Translations under genes and position numbers: made by a program
Notes under the pieces: model-generated
The model's database searches: none
What the model was told of the DNA's origin: nothing
Seen by the model: the letters and a program-made list of their open reading frames with translations, nothing else
Source: Methylobacterium sp. Leaf112
GTDB lineage: Bacteria; Pseudomonadota; Alphaproteobacteria; Rhizobiales; Beijerinckiaceae
DNA length: 64,000 nt
NCBI RefSeq assembly: GCF_001423295.1
Contig: NZ_LMNG01000030.1
Coordinates: 358-64,357, forward strand
Reading direction: 5' to 3'
Shown: piece by piece, positions 19,645 through 29,749 of the stretch
Position numbering within the stretch: the stretch's first letter is position 1
Layout: each line of letters starts with the position of its first letter

Positions 19645-20394
19645 CTAGCGCGCCATCTGGGGCGTCAGCACGCGGTCGCTCGGAAAATCGAAGATCTTGC
19701 CGGTTTCGGTCCAAGCGGGGCTCGCCAACCGGACGATGTGCGGCGCCAGATCCTCCGGTGTCCTCAAGGTCTCGGGATCCTCGCCCGGCATGGCTGCGCG
19801 GCGCATGTCCGTCCGCAGGGGGCCGGGATTGAGCAGCATGGCACGAACCGGCGTCGTCTCGGTTTCGGCGGCGTAGGTCCGGACCAGGGCATCGAGGGCG
19901 GCCTTGGAGACGGAGTAGGGGCCCCAATAGGCCTTGCACTTCTGGGCGGCACCTGAGGTCACGAAGATCGCCCGACCGGCATCGGACATTCGCAGGAGCG
20001 GATCGAACGAGCGGATCAGGCGCCAGTTCGCCGTGACGTTGATGTCCATCACCTGGGTCCAGGTTTTGGGGGTGACGTGGCCGAGCGGCGTGAGGTTGCC
20101 GAGAATGCCCGCATTGCCCACCACGATGTCGAGGCGCTTCCAGCGTTCGTGAAGTCCGGCGCCGAGGCGGTCGATGGCGTCGTAATCGGTGAGATCCAGC
20201 GGCACCAGGGTGGCGCTCGAACCCACCGCGCGAACGGCATCGTCGAGTTCTTCCAGCGCACCCTGGGTCCGGGCGACGGAGACGATGTGGGCGCCTGCCT
20301 CCGCCAGGGCGAGGGCGGCGGCCCGGCCGATGCCGCGCGACGCACCGGTGACGACGGCGACGCGCCCGGCCAGGGGTTTTTGCGGGTCGATCAT
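19645..20394 (-). CDS. Short-chain dehydrogenase/reductase
   Basis: A 249-aa NAD(P)-dependent oxidoreductase. The N-terminal cofactor site is VTGASRGIGRAAAL, the structural motif is GNAGILG, and the catalytic residues are a Ser in FVTSGAA and Tyr/Lys in YSVSK. An Arg after the TGxxxGIG glycines and no Asp at the end of strand 2 leave the NADP/NAD choice open. It starts 10 bp after purF and is surely co-transcribed with it, a common pairing in Rhizobiales whose logic is unknown. Substrate not predictable. Confidence 0.9.
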   Translation of the reverse strand: MIDPQKPLAGRVAVVTGASRGIGRAAALALAEAGAHIVSVARTQGALEELDDAVRAVGSSATLVPLDLTDYDAIDRLGAGLHERWKRLDIVVGNAGILGNLTPLGHVTPKTWTQVMDINVTANWRLIRSFDPLLRMSDAGRAIFVTSGAAQKCKAYWGPYSVSKAALDALVRTYAAETETTPVRAMLLNPGPLRTDMRRAAMPGEDPETLRTPEDLAPHIVRLASPAWTETGKIFDFPSDRVLTPQMAR

Positions 20395-20404
20395 GGGCGC
20401 GCGT

Positions 20405-21895
20405 TCAGTCGGCTTCGGCCAGCATCGCCAGCCGGCGCGGACCGGCGATGGCCATGTCGGTCAGGCTCGTCGGGTAGTCGCCGGTGAAGCAATGGTCGGT
20501 GTATTGCGGGCAGGCCTCGTCGCGGCGTTCCTCGCCCATGGCCTTGTACAGCCCGTCGATGGAGAGGAAGGCCAGCGAATCGGCGCCGATGTAGCGGCGC
20601 ATACCCTCGAGATCGTGCGTGGCAGCGAGGAGCTTCTCGCGCTCGGGCGTGTCGATGCCGTAGAAGTCCGGGTAGGTGATCGGCGGGGAGGCGATGCGAA
20701 AATGCACCTCGCGGGCGCCGGCTTCGCGCATCATGCGGACGATCTTCACGGAGGTGGTGCCGCGTACGAGGCTGTCGTCGACGAGTACGATGCGCTTGCC
20801 CTCGACCACGGCGCGGTTGGCCGAGTGCTTCATGCGCACGCCGAGTTCGCGCACGGACTGCGTCGGTTGGATGAAGGTGCGCCCGACATAGTGGTTGCGG
20901 ATGATGCCCATTTCGAAGGGCAGGCCGGTCTCCTGGGCGAAGCCGAGGGCGGCGGGCACGCCGGAATCCGGCACAGGGATCACCACGTCGGCGTCGGCCG
21001 CCGATTCGCGGGCGAGTTCGTGACCGATGTTCTTGCGAACCGAATAGACGCTCTTGCCGTTCACCACGGAATCGGGCCGGGCGAAATAGATGTACTCGAA
21101 GATGCACGGGCGCATGGGCCGGGCCGGCGCGAAGCGAATCGACTGGATGCCCTCTTCCGAGATCACCACGATCTCGCCGTTCTCGACGTCGCGGATGAAC
21201 TTGGCGCCGATGATATCGAGGGCGCAGGTCTCGGAGGCGAGGATGTAGCGGCCGTCGAGTTCGCCCAGCACCAGGGGCCGGATACCCATGGGATCGCGGG
21301 CGCCAATGAGCTTCTTGTTGGTGAGCGCGACGATGGCGTAGGCGCCCTCGATCTGCTTCAGGGCTTCGGTGAACCGCTCCACGATCCGCGGCGCGCGGGA
21401 GCGCGCGGCGAGGTGCAGGATCACCTCCGTGTCGGAGGTCGACTGCGTGATGGCGCCATCGCGCACGAGGTCGCGGCGGATCGACAGGGCGTTGGTGAGG
21501 TTGCCGTTGTGCGCGACCGCGAGGCCGCCGCTGGCCAGTTCGGCGAACAGGGGCTGCACGTTGCGCAAGATGGTGCCGCCCGTGGTCGAGTAGCGCACAT
21601 GCCCGATGGCGGCCCGGCCCTTCAGGCGGGCGATGGTCTCGCCATCCGAGAAGGAATCGCCGACGAGGCCGGGGCGGCGCTCCGAATGGAAGACTTCGCC
21701 ATCGAAGGAGACGATGCCGGCTGCTTCCTGGCCGCGATGCTGGAGGGCATGGAGGCCGAGCGCCACGATGGCCGAGGCATCGGGATGGCCGAAGATGCCG
21801 AACACCCCGCATTCCTCGCGCAGGGTATCGCCGTCACGATCGAGGCCGTCCACGGTCCCGGCGGCCGGACCGGCACTCGGTTTCACTGCCAACAT
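20405..21895 (-). CDS. purF: Amidophosphoribosyltransferase
   Basis: Commits PRPP and glutamine to purine synthesis. The 496-aa precursor has a 28-residue propeptide before the Ntn nucleophile Cys29 in EECGVFGIFG. The glutaminase domain (THNGNLTN-type AHNGNLTN) is followed by the phosphoribosyltransferase domain with PRPP loop VLVDDSLVRGTTS. The longer propeptide is seen in other alphaproteobacteria. It follows cvpA (118-bp gap), the classic cvpA-purF pairing. Confidence 0.97.
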   Translation of the reverse strand: MLAVKPSAGPAAGTVDGLDRDGDTLREECGVFGIFGHPDASAIVALGLHALQHRGQEAAGIVSFDGEVFHSERRPGLVGDSFSDGETIARLKGRAAIGHVRYSTTGGTILRNVQPLFAELASGGLAVAHNGNLTNALSIRRDLVRDGAITQSTSDTEVILHLAARSRAPRIVERFTEALKQIEGAYAIVALTNKKLIGARDPMGIRPLVLGELDGRYILASETCALDIIGAKFIRDVENGEIVVISEEGIQSIRFAPARPMRPCIFEYIYFARPDSVVNGKSVYSVRKNIGHELARESAADADVVIPVPDSGVPAALGFAQETGLPFEMGIIRNHYVGRTFIQPTQSVRELGVRMKHSANRAVVEGKRIVLVDDSLVRGTTSVKIVRMMREAGAREVHFRIASPPITYPDFYGIDTPEREKLLAATHDLEGMRRYIGADSLAFLSIDGLYKAMGEERRDEACPQYTDHCFTGDYPTSLTDMAIAGPRRLAMLAEAD

Positions 21896-22013
21896 GGTGC
21901 GGTCGATCCCTGATTGCCCGGTACTGGGCCAGCCAGCCTCGTCACGAAGCCGTCATGCGCGAAGCCAGCATGTAAGCGGCGTCCGCCCGGGCACCAAGCG
22001 CCGGCACCGCAGA

Positions 22014-22625
22014 TCAGCGTCGCGAGGCGGGCGTGGCTGGGGACGGTGCATCGCTGCGGCGCTGGGCCGGCACGTCGCCCTCCGGCGGCTCGACGGGGTC
22101 GGACGGGTTGTCCGCCTTCGGCTTCTTGAACTGCTTCAGCAGGCCTTCGGGGTTCTCTGGCAACTGCGCCACCAGGGCCTCCCCGGACTTCTCCAGCATC
22201 GGGCGGCTGCGGGCCTGGGCTGCCCAATCGGGCATCTTGCCCTGGACGAGCCAGGCCAGGAACACCCAGCCGATGACACAGATCAGGAAGCCGCGCCCAG
22301 CGCCGAACAGGAAACCGAGAGACCGATCGATGGCGCCGATGCGCGAATCGAGGATCATGTCCGACACCTTCACGGTTATGATCGAGACCACGATGAGGGT
22401 GCCGAGGAAAATCGCCGCGATGGACGCCACCAAGGCCACGGTGGCGTTGGTGACGTGCTGGCTCACCGTCGGCAGGAGCAGGGGATAGAGCTTCCAGGCA
22501 ACGGCGGCGGCGGCGACCCAAGCGATGATGGCCAGCACCTCTCGGGTGGCGCCACGCACGGCCGCGAGCAACGCGGACACCACGACGATGCCGAGCACGA
22601 CGAGATCGAGAACGGAGAACGGCAT
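22014..22625 (-). CDS. cvpA: CvpA family membrane protein
   Basis: A 203-aa inner-membrane protein with about four TM helices. Family features include the N-terminal VLDLVVLGIVVVSALLAAVRGATREVL and the LDSRIGAIDRSLGFLFGAGRGFL segment (the D-R-x-x-G-x-x-x-G signature). The C-terminus is a polar tail rich in Pro, Glu and Lys. Named for colicin V production in E. coli; also linked to envelope homeostasis. Directly upstream of purF. Confidence 0.93.
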   Translation of the reverse strand: MPFSVLDLVVLGIVVVSALLAAVRGATREVLAIIAWVAAAAVAWKLYPLLLPTVSQHVTNATVALVASIAAIFLGTLIVVSIITVKVSDMILDSRIGAIDRSLGFLFGAGRGFLICVIGWVFLAWLVQGKMPDWAAQARSRPMLEKSGEALVAQLPENPEGLLKQFKKPKADNPSDPVEPPEGDVPAQRRSDAPSPATPASRR

Positions 22626-22760
22626 CGTGGGCGATTGTCACTTCAAGGGAGTTGCTTCGGCAAAGCGTATCCTGCGGCTTCCCCCGGCCGCGCCCCTGTA
22701 TATCGTGCCGAATCCTGGCCGTCACCCTCAAGCCGACCGGCATCCCGGCCGGGACGAGCT

Positions 22761-24194
22761 TCAATCCTCGTCGTACTCCACCCCACCGCGTCCCCGGCCG
22801 GACCCGACCCGGCGCGGGCCGTTGCTGGCGATACCGGCGACGAGGTCGGCGATGTGGCGCAGGGCTTCGGTGGGAAACCCGTCGTTGCCGCCCTCGCCGC
22901 GCCCCTGAGGCGTCACCGCCTTGGCAAAGCCGAGCTTCAACGCTTCCTTCAGGCGGGCCGGCGCCTGGGCCACCGGGCGAATGGCGCCCGACAAACCGAT
23001 CTCCCCGAAATACACCGTCTCGGACGGGAGTGCCGAGCCCGAAAGGGACGAGACCAGGGCGGCGGCGACAGCCAGATCCGCCGCCGGTTCGGTGATGCGC
23101 AGGCCGCCGGCAACGTTGAGGTAGACGTCGTGGGTGCCGAGCCGGATGCCGCCATGGGCCTCCAGCACGGCGAGCACCATGGACAGGCGGTTGGGGTCCC
23201 AGCCGACCACGGCGCGGCGCGGCATGCCGAGGGAGGAGGGCGCGACGAGGGCCTGGATCTCGACCAGCAGGGGTCGCGTCCCCTCCATGCCGGCGAACAC
23301 CGCCGTGCCCGGCGCCGCGTGGTCGCGGCCGGCAAGGAACAGGGCGGAGGGATTCGGCACCTCTGCCAGCCCCATGTCGGTCATCTCGAACACGCCGATC
23401 TCGTCGGTGGGTCCGAAGCGGTTCTTCACCGCGCGCAGGATGCGGAAGTGATGGCCCTGGTCGCCCTCGAACGAGGCGACCGCGTCGACCATGTGCTCGA
23501 CCACGCGGGGGCCCGCGATCTGCCCGTCCTTGGTGACGTGACCGACGAGGATCACCGCCGTGCCGGTGGTCTTGGCGAAGCGGATCAGGGTCTGGGCCGA
23601 GCCGCGCACCTGGGTGACGGTGCCGGGCGCCGATTCCACCGTCTCGGTCCACATGGTCTGGATCGAATCGATGATGCAGAGGGCAGGCGGCGTCCCCTGC
23701 GACAGGGTCTCGACGATGTCCTCGACGTTGGTCTCGGCCGCCAGCTCCACCGGCACGTCGGCGAGGCCGAGGCGCTCGGCGCGCAGGCGCACCTGGGCCA
23801 CCGCTTCCTCGCCGGAGATGTAGACGACGCGCTCCCCCGTGCGCGCCATGGCGGCGGTGGCCTGCATCAGCAGTGTGGATTTGCCGATGCCGGGATCGCC
23901 GCCGAGCAGGATCACCGAGCCGCGGACGAAGCCGCCGCCGGTCACCCGATCGAGCTCGTTGATACCCGATGGAATGCGCGGCGCCTGCTTGACCTCGCCG
24001 GTGAGCCCCTCCAGCGGGAACACCCGGCCCTTGGCGCGGCTCGGCCGCGTCTTGACCGGGCCGGACTGGGGGCCGGCGGCACCGGTCTCTTCGGCGATGC
24101 AGTTCCAGCCGTTGCAGGCTTCGCAGCGCCCGCGCCAGCGGTTGTAGACCGCGCCGCAGGACTGGCAGACGAAGGTCTGTTGGATCTTGGCCAT
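22761..24194 (-). CDS. radA: DNA repair protein RadA (Sms)
   Basis: A 477-aa RecA-like ATPase involved in recombination intermediates. The N-terminal C4 zinc finger CQSCG...CEACNGW, the Walker A GGDPGIGKST, the RadA-specific KNRFG motif and the C-terminal Lon-protease-like domain are all visible. The tail is rich in Gly and Arg. It lies 21 bp downstream of alr, so the two probably share a transcript. A homology-free 135 bp separates it from cvpA. Confidence 0.96.
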   Translation of the reverse strand: MAKIQQTFVCQSCGAVYNRWRGRCEACNGWNCIAEETGAAGPQSGPVKTRPSRAKGRVFPLEGLTGEVKQAPRIPSGINELDRVTGGGFVRGSVILLGGDPGIGKSTLLMQATAAMARTGERVVYISGEEAVAQVRLRAERLGLADVPVELAAETNVEDIVETLSQGTPPALCIIDSIQTMWTETVESAPGTVTQVRGSAQTLIRFAKTTGTAVILVGHVTKDGQIAGPRVVEHMVDAVASFEGDQGHHFRILRAVKNRFGPTDEIGVFEMTDMGLAEVPNPSALFLAGRDHAAPGTAVFAGMEGTRPLLVEIQALVAPSSLGMPRRAVVGWDPNRLSMVLAVLEAHGGIRLGTHDVYLNVAGGLRITEPAADLAVAAALVSSLSGSALPSETVYFGEIGLSGAIRPVAQAPARLKEALKLGFAKAVTPQGRGEGGNDGFPTEALRHIADLVAGIASNGPRRVGSGRGRGGVEYDED

Positions 24195-24215
24195 GACGCG
24201 TCCGGAAGAGGCCCC

Positions 24216-25313
24216 TCAGGCCTCGGTTCCTGTCACATAATGGCGAACATAGCGAGAACCCAGCCCCGTTAGGATCTCGTAGCCGATGGTGCCGGCAGCG
24301 TGCCCGACAGTGTCGATGTCGAGAACGTCACCGATGAGCGTCGCGGTTCCACCACGCGCTGCGCCGGGGGCGCCGGTGACGTCGAGAATGACGAGATCCA
24401 TAGAGATGAGCCCGACGATTGGGCAACGTACGCCGTCGACCAGGGCCATACCCCGTCCGCTCGCCGCACGCGGATAGCCGTCGGCGTAACCGAGTGAGAG
24501 GGTAGCGAGGCGGCGTCGGCCATCCGCACGCCAGGCGGCGTTGTAGCCGGCGGTCTCGCCGGCCACGACGGTACGAACCTGCACGATGGTCGCCTCCAGG
24601 CGCACCACTGGACGCATGGGATTGGGTGTACCCGGCTTGGGGTTGCCACCGAAGAGCGCATAGCCGGGGCGCAGCAGGTCGTGGTGGGCTCGCGTACCCA
24701 GGAAGACGCCGGATGAATTGGCGAAGGAGGCGGGGATTCCCGGCAAGGCCGCGCGCAGGCGGGCGAAGTCCGCAGCCTGCCGCGCATTGATGGCCTCGTC
24801 CGGCAATTCGGCACTGACGAGATGGGTCATCAGGAGGTCGATGCCCGCCCGGGCCACGAGGGGATCGTCGACGAGTCCCAGCGCCTCGGACACGCAGAAG
24901 CCGAGGCGGTTCATCCCGGTGTCGATATGGAGCGCGGCGGGCCTCGGAGCGCCGGACTCGGCGGCAAGCGCCGCCCACTCGATCATCTCGTCGCGCGATC
25001 CTAGGACCGGGCGCAGGGCATGGGCGATGAGCGCGGGGCCGATGCCGGGCAGGAGCCCGTTGAGGACGTAGATGGTCGCATGCGGCAGAAGCGCGCGCGC
25101 CGCGACGGCCTCGCCGAGGTGGGCGACGAAGTAGGTTCGGCACCCGGCCGCCCACAGGGCGGGCGCGACTTGGGTGAGGCCGCAGCCATAGGCGTCGGCC
25201 TTGACCACCGCCGCGCAGGTGAGGCCGGGCGCCTCGTCCGCGAGGCGGCGCCAGTTCGCCGCGATGGCCCCGAGGTCGATGGTGAGGGTGGCGCCGTGGC
25301 CTGCTTCGATCAC
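24216..25313 (-). CDS. alr: Alanine racemase
   Basis: A 365-aa PLP enzyme interconverting L- and D-alanine for peptidoglycan. The PLP lysine is Lys38 in [10 protein letters not shown]. The C-terminal domain has the catalytic Tyr region AGYNAAW, followed by [11 protein letters not shown] and the SMD motif of [10 protein letters not shown]. Length fits the family. It sits between dnaB and radA in a minus-strand run. Confidence 0.95.
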   Translation of the reverse strand: MIEAGHGATLTIDLGAIAANWRRLADEAPGLTCAAVVKADAYGCGLTQVAPALWAAGCRTYFVAHLGEAVAARALLPHATIYVLNGLLPGIGPALIAHALRPVLGSRDEMIEWAALAAESGAPRPAALHIDTGMNRLGFCVSEALGLVDDPLVARAGIDLLMTHLVSAELPDEAINARQAADFARLRAALPGIPASFANSSGVFLGTRAHHDLLRPGYALFGGNPKPGTPNPMRPVVRLEATIVQVRTVVAGETAGYNAAWRADGRRRLATLSLGYADGYPRAASGRGMALVDGVRCPIVGLISMDLVILDVTGAPGAARGGTATLIGDVLDIDTVGHAAGTIGYEILTGLGSRYVRHYVTGTEA

Positions 25314-25438
25314 GCTGTCCAGCTTTGTTCGGTCATTGATTCGGCAGGGTTCGTTCCGAAGCAGACCCTAAACAAGGGCCGGAGGCTTCCACCACCAGAT
25401 CGCTCGCAGGAATTGTCACCGAATCGCCTGACATGCGA

Positions 25439-26929
25439 TCACATATGCTGGTCGGGGATCCGGTCCGACTGGGCAAGGTTCGAGAACCGCGTGATGTTTG
25501 CGTCGAACTGGAGCTCAACCGTGCCGGTGGGGCCGTGGCGCTGCTTGCCCAGGATCACCTCGGCCTTGCCGTGGACGCGGTTCATCTCGGCTTCCCAGGC
25601 GAAGAACTCTTCCGTGCCCTCACGGGGTTTCTTGTTGTTGACGTAGTACTCCTCGCGGAACACGAACATCACCACGTCAGCGTCCTGCTCGATGGAGCCC
25701 GATTCGCGCAGGTCCGAAAGCTGCGGGCGCTTGTCCTCGCGGTTCTCGACCTGACGCGAGAGCTGCGACAGGCCGATGATCGGCACGGCGAGTTCCTTGG
25801 CCAGCGCCTTCATGCCCGTGGTGATCTCGGTCATCTCCTGCACGCGGTTGTCCGAGCGCTTGCCGGAGCCCGACAGGAGCTGGAGGTAGTCGACGATGAG
25901 CAGGTCGAGACCCTTCTGGCGCTTGAGGCGCCGGGCACGCGCCGCGAGCTGGGCGATGGAGATGCCGCCGGTCTGGTCGATGTAGAACGGGATCGTCTGC
26001 ATGTCCCGGGCGGCATCGGTGATCTTGTAGAAATCCTCCGGGCGGATGTCGCCGCGGCGGATCTTGTAGGAGGGCACGCCGGACTGCTCGGCGATGATGC
26101 GGGTGGCGAGCTGCTCGGCCGACATTTCGAGGGAGAAGAACCCGACGATGCCGCCGTTGACCGTCTTCATCACGCCATCGGCGCCCTTCTCGCCCTTATA
26201 GGCCTTGGCGATGTTGAAGGCGATGTTGGTCACCAGCGAGGTCTTGCCCATGGCCGGGCGGCCCGCGAGGATGATGAGATCCGACGATTGCAAACCGCCC
26301 ATCTTGGCGTCGAGGTCGGACAGGCCGGTGGCGATGCCCGAAAGTTTGCCCTCGCGCTGGTAGGCCTTGGCGGCCATGTCGACGGCGGTGGTGAGCGCCT
26401 CGGAAAATTTCTGGAAGCCGCCGTCGTACTTGCCCGATTCGGCGAGTTCGTAGAGCCTGCGCTCGGTGCCCTCGATCTGGTCGCGGGGCGAGGATTCCAC
26501 CGGGGCCTCGTAGGCGCCGTTCACCAGATCCTCGCCGATGGTGATGAGCCGGCGCCGTATAGCCAGATCGTAGATGGTGCGGCCGTAATCGCCCGCGTTG
26601 ATGACCGTGGTCGCCTCGGCCGCGAGGCGGGCGAGGTACTGCATCACCGTCTGGCCACCGAGATCGGCGTCGCCGAGATACGTCTTCAGGGTGATCGGGG
26701 TCGCGAGCTTGCCACCCTTGATGAGCTGCGAGGCCACCTCGAAGATCTTGCGGTGGACGTCTTCCATGAAGTGCTCGGCCAGGAGGAAGTCCGAGATGCG
26801 ATAGTAGGCGTCGTTGTTGACTAGGATCGCGCCGAGCAGGGCCTGCTCCGCATCGATGTTGTGCGGCGCGACGCGGAATTCCTGCGTCACCTGTTGAAGG
26901 TTGGCCACGAGGGCGTTGGGCAGGGCCAT
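25439..26929 (-). CDS. dnaB: Replicative DNA helicase
   Basis: A 496-aa hexameric 5'-3' helicase of the replication fork. The N-terminal helical domain begins [18 protein letters not shown], the family signature. The C-terminal RecA-like domain has Walker [10 protein letters not shown], Walker [14 protein letters not shown] and the arginine-finger region. Start ATG at 26929. A GAAC-N7-GAAC element lies about 193 bp upstream. Transcribed with alr-radA or alone; the dnaB-alr gap is 125 bp. Confidence 0.97.
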   Translation of the reverse strand: MALPNALVANLQQVTQEFRVAPHNIDAEQALLGAILVNNDAYYRISDFLLAEHFMEDVHRKIFEVASQLIKGGKLATPITLKTYLGDADLGGQTVMQYLARLAAEATTVINAGDYGRTIYDLAIRRRLITIGEDLVNGAYEAPVESSPRDQIEGTERRLYELAESGKYDGGFQKFSEALTTAVDMAAKAYQREGKLSGIATGLSDLDAKMGGLQSSDLIILAGRPAMGKTSLVTNIAFNIAKAYKGEKGADGVMKTVNGGIVGFFSLEMSAEQLATRIIAEQSGVPSYKIRRGDIRPEDFYKITDAARDMQTIPFYIDQTGGISIAQLAARARRLKRQKGLDLLIVDYLQLLSGSGKRSDNRVQEMTEITTGMKALAKELAVPIIGLSQLSRQVENREDKRPQLSDLRESGSIEQDADVVMFVFREEYYVNNKKPREGTEEFFAWEAEMNRVHGKAEVILGKQRHGPTGTVELQFDANITRFSNLAQSDRIPDQHM

Positions 26930-27084
26930 GGGCTGACTCGAGGCTCCGACTTTTCCAAGCGCGCGGGGATGTGGTCACCCAACCCGCCTTCATTCAGAGG
27001 CCAACCATGGCGCACCGTGGTTAAGAGCCTCTGATCACGATCGACCGATCCGCGTGCGAACCCGGCCAGAGCCGGACGCACGAA

Positions 27085-27112
27085 CGCCCGCGACTCAGGC
27101 GAGGCGCGGGCG
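27085..27112. terminator. Inverted repeat between rplI and dnaB
   Basis: CGCCCGCG (27085-27092) and CGCGGGCG (27105-27112), a perfect 8-bp stem with a 12-nt loop. It could end the rplI transcript, but the T-rich stretch (TCTATTTT) lies on the plus-strand side, wrong for rplI. Function uncertain. Confidence 0.35.
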
Positions 27113-27121
27113 TCTATTTTG

Positions 27122-27136
27122 GAACAAACGAGGAAC
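27122..27136. promoter_or_regulatory. Candidate LexA (SOS) box upstream of dnaB
   Basis: GAAC-AAACGAG-GAAC matches exactly the alphaproteobacterial LexA operator GAAC-N7-GAAC, with an A-rich spacer and a trailing A typical of real sites. It lies in the 269-bp gap between rplI and dnaB, about 193 bp before the dnaB start. One match to eight fixed bases is expected by chance in a window of this size. Confidence 0.45.
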
Positions 27137-27198
27137 AAGTCAAACCGTGAAAGCTATCGCTCCCCGTTCTCCACCGCCCCGAAGGGCCGTGAATCGGC

Positions 27199-27762
27199 TT
27201 ACTCGCGGTCGTCGCCGGCCTCGGCCAGCGCCGCGCCGACTTCGAGGCCGAGGTCGTCGAGGTTGAACGCCTCGCGCTCGGTGGTGGACTCGCCGCGGGC
27301 CTGACGCTCGGCCTCCTCGGGGGAGCGGGCGACGTTGACGGTCACGGAGACCTCGACCTCGGGGTGCAGCACGACGGGGACGACGTGCAGGCCGAGGGTC
27401 TTGATCGGCTGGTTCAGCGCGAACTGGTCACGACCGACCGAGAAGCCCTCGGCGGTGACGACCTCGGCGAGATCGCGGGTCGAGACCGAGCCGTAGAGCA
27501 CGCCGGTCTCGCCCGACTGGCGGATGAGCACGAAGCTCTTGCCCTCGAGAGTCTCGGCGACGGTCTGGGCCTCGGACTTCTTCTCGAGGTTGCGGGCCTC
27601 GAGTTGGGCGCGCTGGGTCTCGAAGTGCTTCTTGTTGCCGGCGGTGGCGCGCAGGGCCTTGCCGCGGGCGAGGAGGAAGTTGCGGGCGTAGCCTGGCTTC
27701 ACGTTCACGGTCTCGCCCATCTGGCCGAGCTTGGCGACGCGCTCGAGGAGGATGACTTCCAT
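27199..27762 (-). CDS. rplI: 50S ribosomal protein L9
   Basis: A 187-aa L9. The N-terminal domain [31 protein letters not shown] is the family signature, followed by the long connecting helix and the C-terminal rRNA-binding domain. About 38 residues longer than E. coli L9, with an acidic Glu-rich tail common in Rhizobiales. It lies 60 bp downstream of the DUF2232 gene, completing the order rpsF-rpsR-DUF2232-rplI. Confidence 0.97.
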   Translation of the reverse strand: MEVILLERVAKLGQMGETVNVKPGYARNFLLARGKALRATAGNKKHFETQRAQLEARNLEKKSEAQTVAETLEGKSFVLIRQSGETGVLYGSVSTRDLAEVVTAEGFSVGRDQFALNQPIKTLGLHVVPVVLHPEVEVSVTVNVARSPEEAERQARGESTTEREAFNLDDLGLEVGAALAEAGDDRE

Positions 27763-27822
27763 GGTTCTGGTCCTTCGGTTGGGGTTGGGATGGAAAACCG
27801 CTGGCCTCGGCCGGCGGCAGGC

Positions 27823-28824
27823 TCAAGGTCGCCCGGGCACGTCCTTCGGACGGCGCCGGTCGAGGGCGGTGTCGGCGATGCCGAACAGGGTCAAGGCCAC
27901 GAAGGCGATCCCCTGGGTCACGAACAGGATGAGGTACAGGCCGAACAGTAGGGCGAGACGCCCCGGGCGGCCCCGGCTTCGGTCGTGGAAGGCGGCAAGT
28001 CCCTGGATGGCGAAGGCCGCGCTGAGGGCGCCGGCCACGGCCACGCCGAGCACACCGGGATAGCCCGGCGTGAAGGTCAGCAGGAGGGCGACGGCCAGGA
28101 TGCCGAGGACCCGGCGCGGCATCCGCGTGGAGGGCAGGTCGGGCCAAGGCCGGGGCAGGCGGCCCGACACTTTTACGATTTTCGCGGCGGCCCATAAGTA
28201 GAACACGAGGAGGACGGCCAAGCCCTGCGCGGCGAGACCCGGCGCGATGCGGGCCAGGGCGTCGGACACGTCGTCCTTCAAGGTGTCGTCGGGCTTGCTC
28301 GCGTCCGGTTTCGGAGCATCCGGGTCCGCCGCATCAGGGGCGGTCTGGGCCGGGACGGCCGCGCGCCCCTGGGTCTGGATCTTCACGATGGTGCGCGTCA
28401 TGTCGCGCAGTTGCGTGTGGAAGGTCTCGTAGTTCGGCGCCGCGATGACCGCGATGGCGACGAAGGCAAGGCCGGCCGTGCCGGCGGTCCAGGCCAGCAG
28501 CCGGCCTGTCGGATACCATTCCATAGTACCGTCGGCGCCGGGCCGGCCGAGGAGCGCGAGGTAGGCGAGCCACCAGGCGGGCAGGGCCAGATAGGCGAGA
28601 AAGCCGAGGCCGAGGAAGGGCTGCACCACGAGGGCCAGCGCGAGGCTGCCGGTGACGGCCGCGACGAGGGCGGCCTTGTGGCTCCAGCCGAGCCCGACGA
28701 TGAGGATCGGGAGCGGGGCGAGCAGATAGAGGATGATGGCGAGTGCCGTCGCCTTCAGCAGCACGCCGAAGAGGAGAGCCGAGACGAGGCCCGCGCCGAT
28801 ACCGATTCCGAGAAACTGACCCAT
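27823..28824 (-). CDS. DUF2232 family membrane protein
   Basis: A 333-aa polytopic inner-membrane protein. Conserved location between rpsR and rplI is the strongest family evidence; the hydrophobic profile (about eight segments) and start MGQFLGIGIGAGLVSALLF fit the DUF2232/YybS type. A central soluble loop is rich in Asp, Ala and Pro. The reading frame extends 17 codons upstream, but the ATG at 28824 precedes TM1 directly. Function unknown; YybS-like proteins resemble S-component transporters. Confidence 0.8.
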   Translation of the reverse strand: MGQFLGIGIGAGLVSALLFGVLLKATALAIILYLLAPLPILIVGLGWSHKAALVAAVTGSLALALVVQPFLGLGFLAYLALPAWWLAYLALLGRPGADGTMEWYPTGRLLAWTAGTAGLAFVAIAVIAAPNYETFHTQLRDMTRTIVKIQTQGRAAVPAQTAPDAADPDAPKPDASKPDDTLKDDVSDALARIAPGLAAQGLAVLLVFYLWAAAKIVKVSGRLPRPWPDLPSTRMPRRVLGILAVALLLTFTPGYPGVLGVAVAGALSAAFAIQGLAAFHDRSRGRPGRLALLFGLYLILFVTQGIAFVALTLFGIADTALDRRRPKDVPGRP

Positions 28825-28946
28825 CGATCCCGCTGTCCCACTGTCCCGGTGCCGGGCAGGGTTAGAGGCACGCATCGCCCCAACGTCTCCCAGCCCTCAC
28901 CATCGAAGGCCGGTACGAAACACTTCTACCGGTGAACCGGCATGTG

Positions 28947-28969
28947 CCTCGGCTCCATCGGAGCCGAGG
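28947..28969 (-). repeat. Hairpin between rpsR and DUF2232 gene
   Basis: CCTCGGCTCC-ATC-GGAGCCGAGG, a perfect 10-bp stem with a 3-nt loop starting 10 bp after the rpsR stop. No T run follows, so it is likelier an attenuator, RNase stop or processing hairpin than a full terminator. Confidence 0.5.
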
Positions 28970-28978
28970 CGGTCGTGA

Positions 28979-29266
28979 CTACTTGATCACGTAGGGCAGG
29001 AAGCCGAGGAAGCGGGCGCGCTTGATCGCCTGGGCGAGCTCACGCTGCTTCTTGGCGGACACCGCCGTGATGCGCGACGGGACGATCTTGCCGCGCTCGG
29101 AGACGTAGCGCGACAGGAGCTTGACGTCCTTGTAGTCGATCTTGGGCGCGTTCGCGCCCGAGAAGGGGCAAGTCTTCCGACGACGGAAGAAGGGACGGCG
29201 TCCGCCGCCCGCACCACCACCAGCACCGCCAGCGGCGGGTGCACCGGGTCCAGCACCAAACGCCAT
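28979..29266 (-). CDS. rpsR: 30S ribosomal protein S18
   Basis: A 95-aa S18. Signature [24 protein letters not shown] and [35 protein letters not shown] are visible. The N-terminus carries a Gly/Ala-rich extension of about 20 residues ([15 protein letters not shown]). It starts 3 bp after rpsF, whose product it binds on the ribosome. Confidence 0.97.
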   Translation of the reverse strand: MAFGAGPGAPAAGGAGGGAGGGRRPFFRRRKTCPFSGANAPKIDYKDVKLLSRYVSERGKIVPSRITAVSAKKQRELAQAIKRARFLGFLPYVIK

Positions 29267-29269
29267 AGC

Positions 29270-29749
29270 TTAAGCCTCCCCGCCGAAGCTGCGCTCGGGG
29301 CGGTCGCCCCGGTCGCCGCGATCACCACGGTCGCCGCGATCGCGGTCGCCGCCGAATCCACCACCACCGCCGAAGCCTTCGTCGTCACGACGACGGCCGC
29401 GCTCACGATCCTTGCGGTCGTCGCGGTCGCGCTTCTGCATCATCGCCGACGGCTCGGACTCGAGCTCTTCGACGCGGACGGTCATGAAACGCAGGACGTC
29501 CTCGGAGATCTGCATCTGGCGCTCCATCTCGGCCAGGGCGGCCGGGGGGGCGTCGACGTTGAGGAGCGTGAAATGCGCCTTGCGGTTCTTCTTGATGCGG
29601 TAGGCGAGGGACTTCACGCCCCACATCTCGATCTTCTCGACCTTGCCGCCATTGGCTTCGATGACGCCCTTGTAGGTCTCGACCATGGTCTCGACCTGCT
29701 GGGTCGTCACGTCCTGGCGTGCCAGGAAGACGTGTTCGTAGAGAGGCAT
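29270..29749 (-). CDS. rpsF: 30S ribosomal protein S6
   Basis: A 159-aa S6, start [15 protein letters not shown]. The RNA-binding fold ends near FMTVRVEEL (about residue 95). The remaining roughly 60 residues are a charged low-complexity tail, [17 protein letters not shown] followed by Gly-Phe repeats and four GDR repeats. This is longer than usual and reminiscent of RG-rich RNA-binding tails. The upstream reading frame is not conserved-like, so the ATG at 29749 is used. A structured leader precedes it. Confidence 0.96.
   Translation of the reverse strand: MPLYEHVFLARQDVTTQQVETMVETYKGVIEANGGKVEKIEMWGVKSLAYRIKKNRKAHFTLLNVDAPPAALAEMERQMQISEDVLRFMTVRVEELESEPSAMMQKRDRDDRKDRERGRRRDDEGFGGGGGFGGDRDRGDRGDRGDRGDRPERSFGGEA

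Noticed and set aside
21606..24272. 888-aa plus-strand frame opposite purF, cvpA and radA
   Set aside because: Spans three antisense genes and the gaps between them; no recognisable domain.
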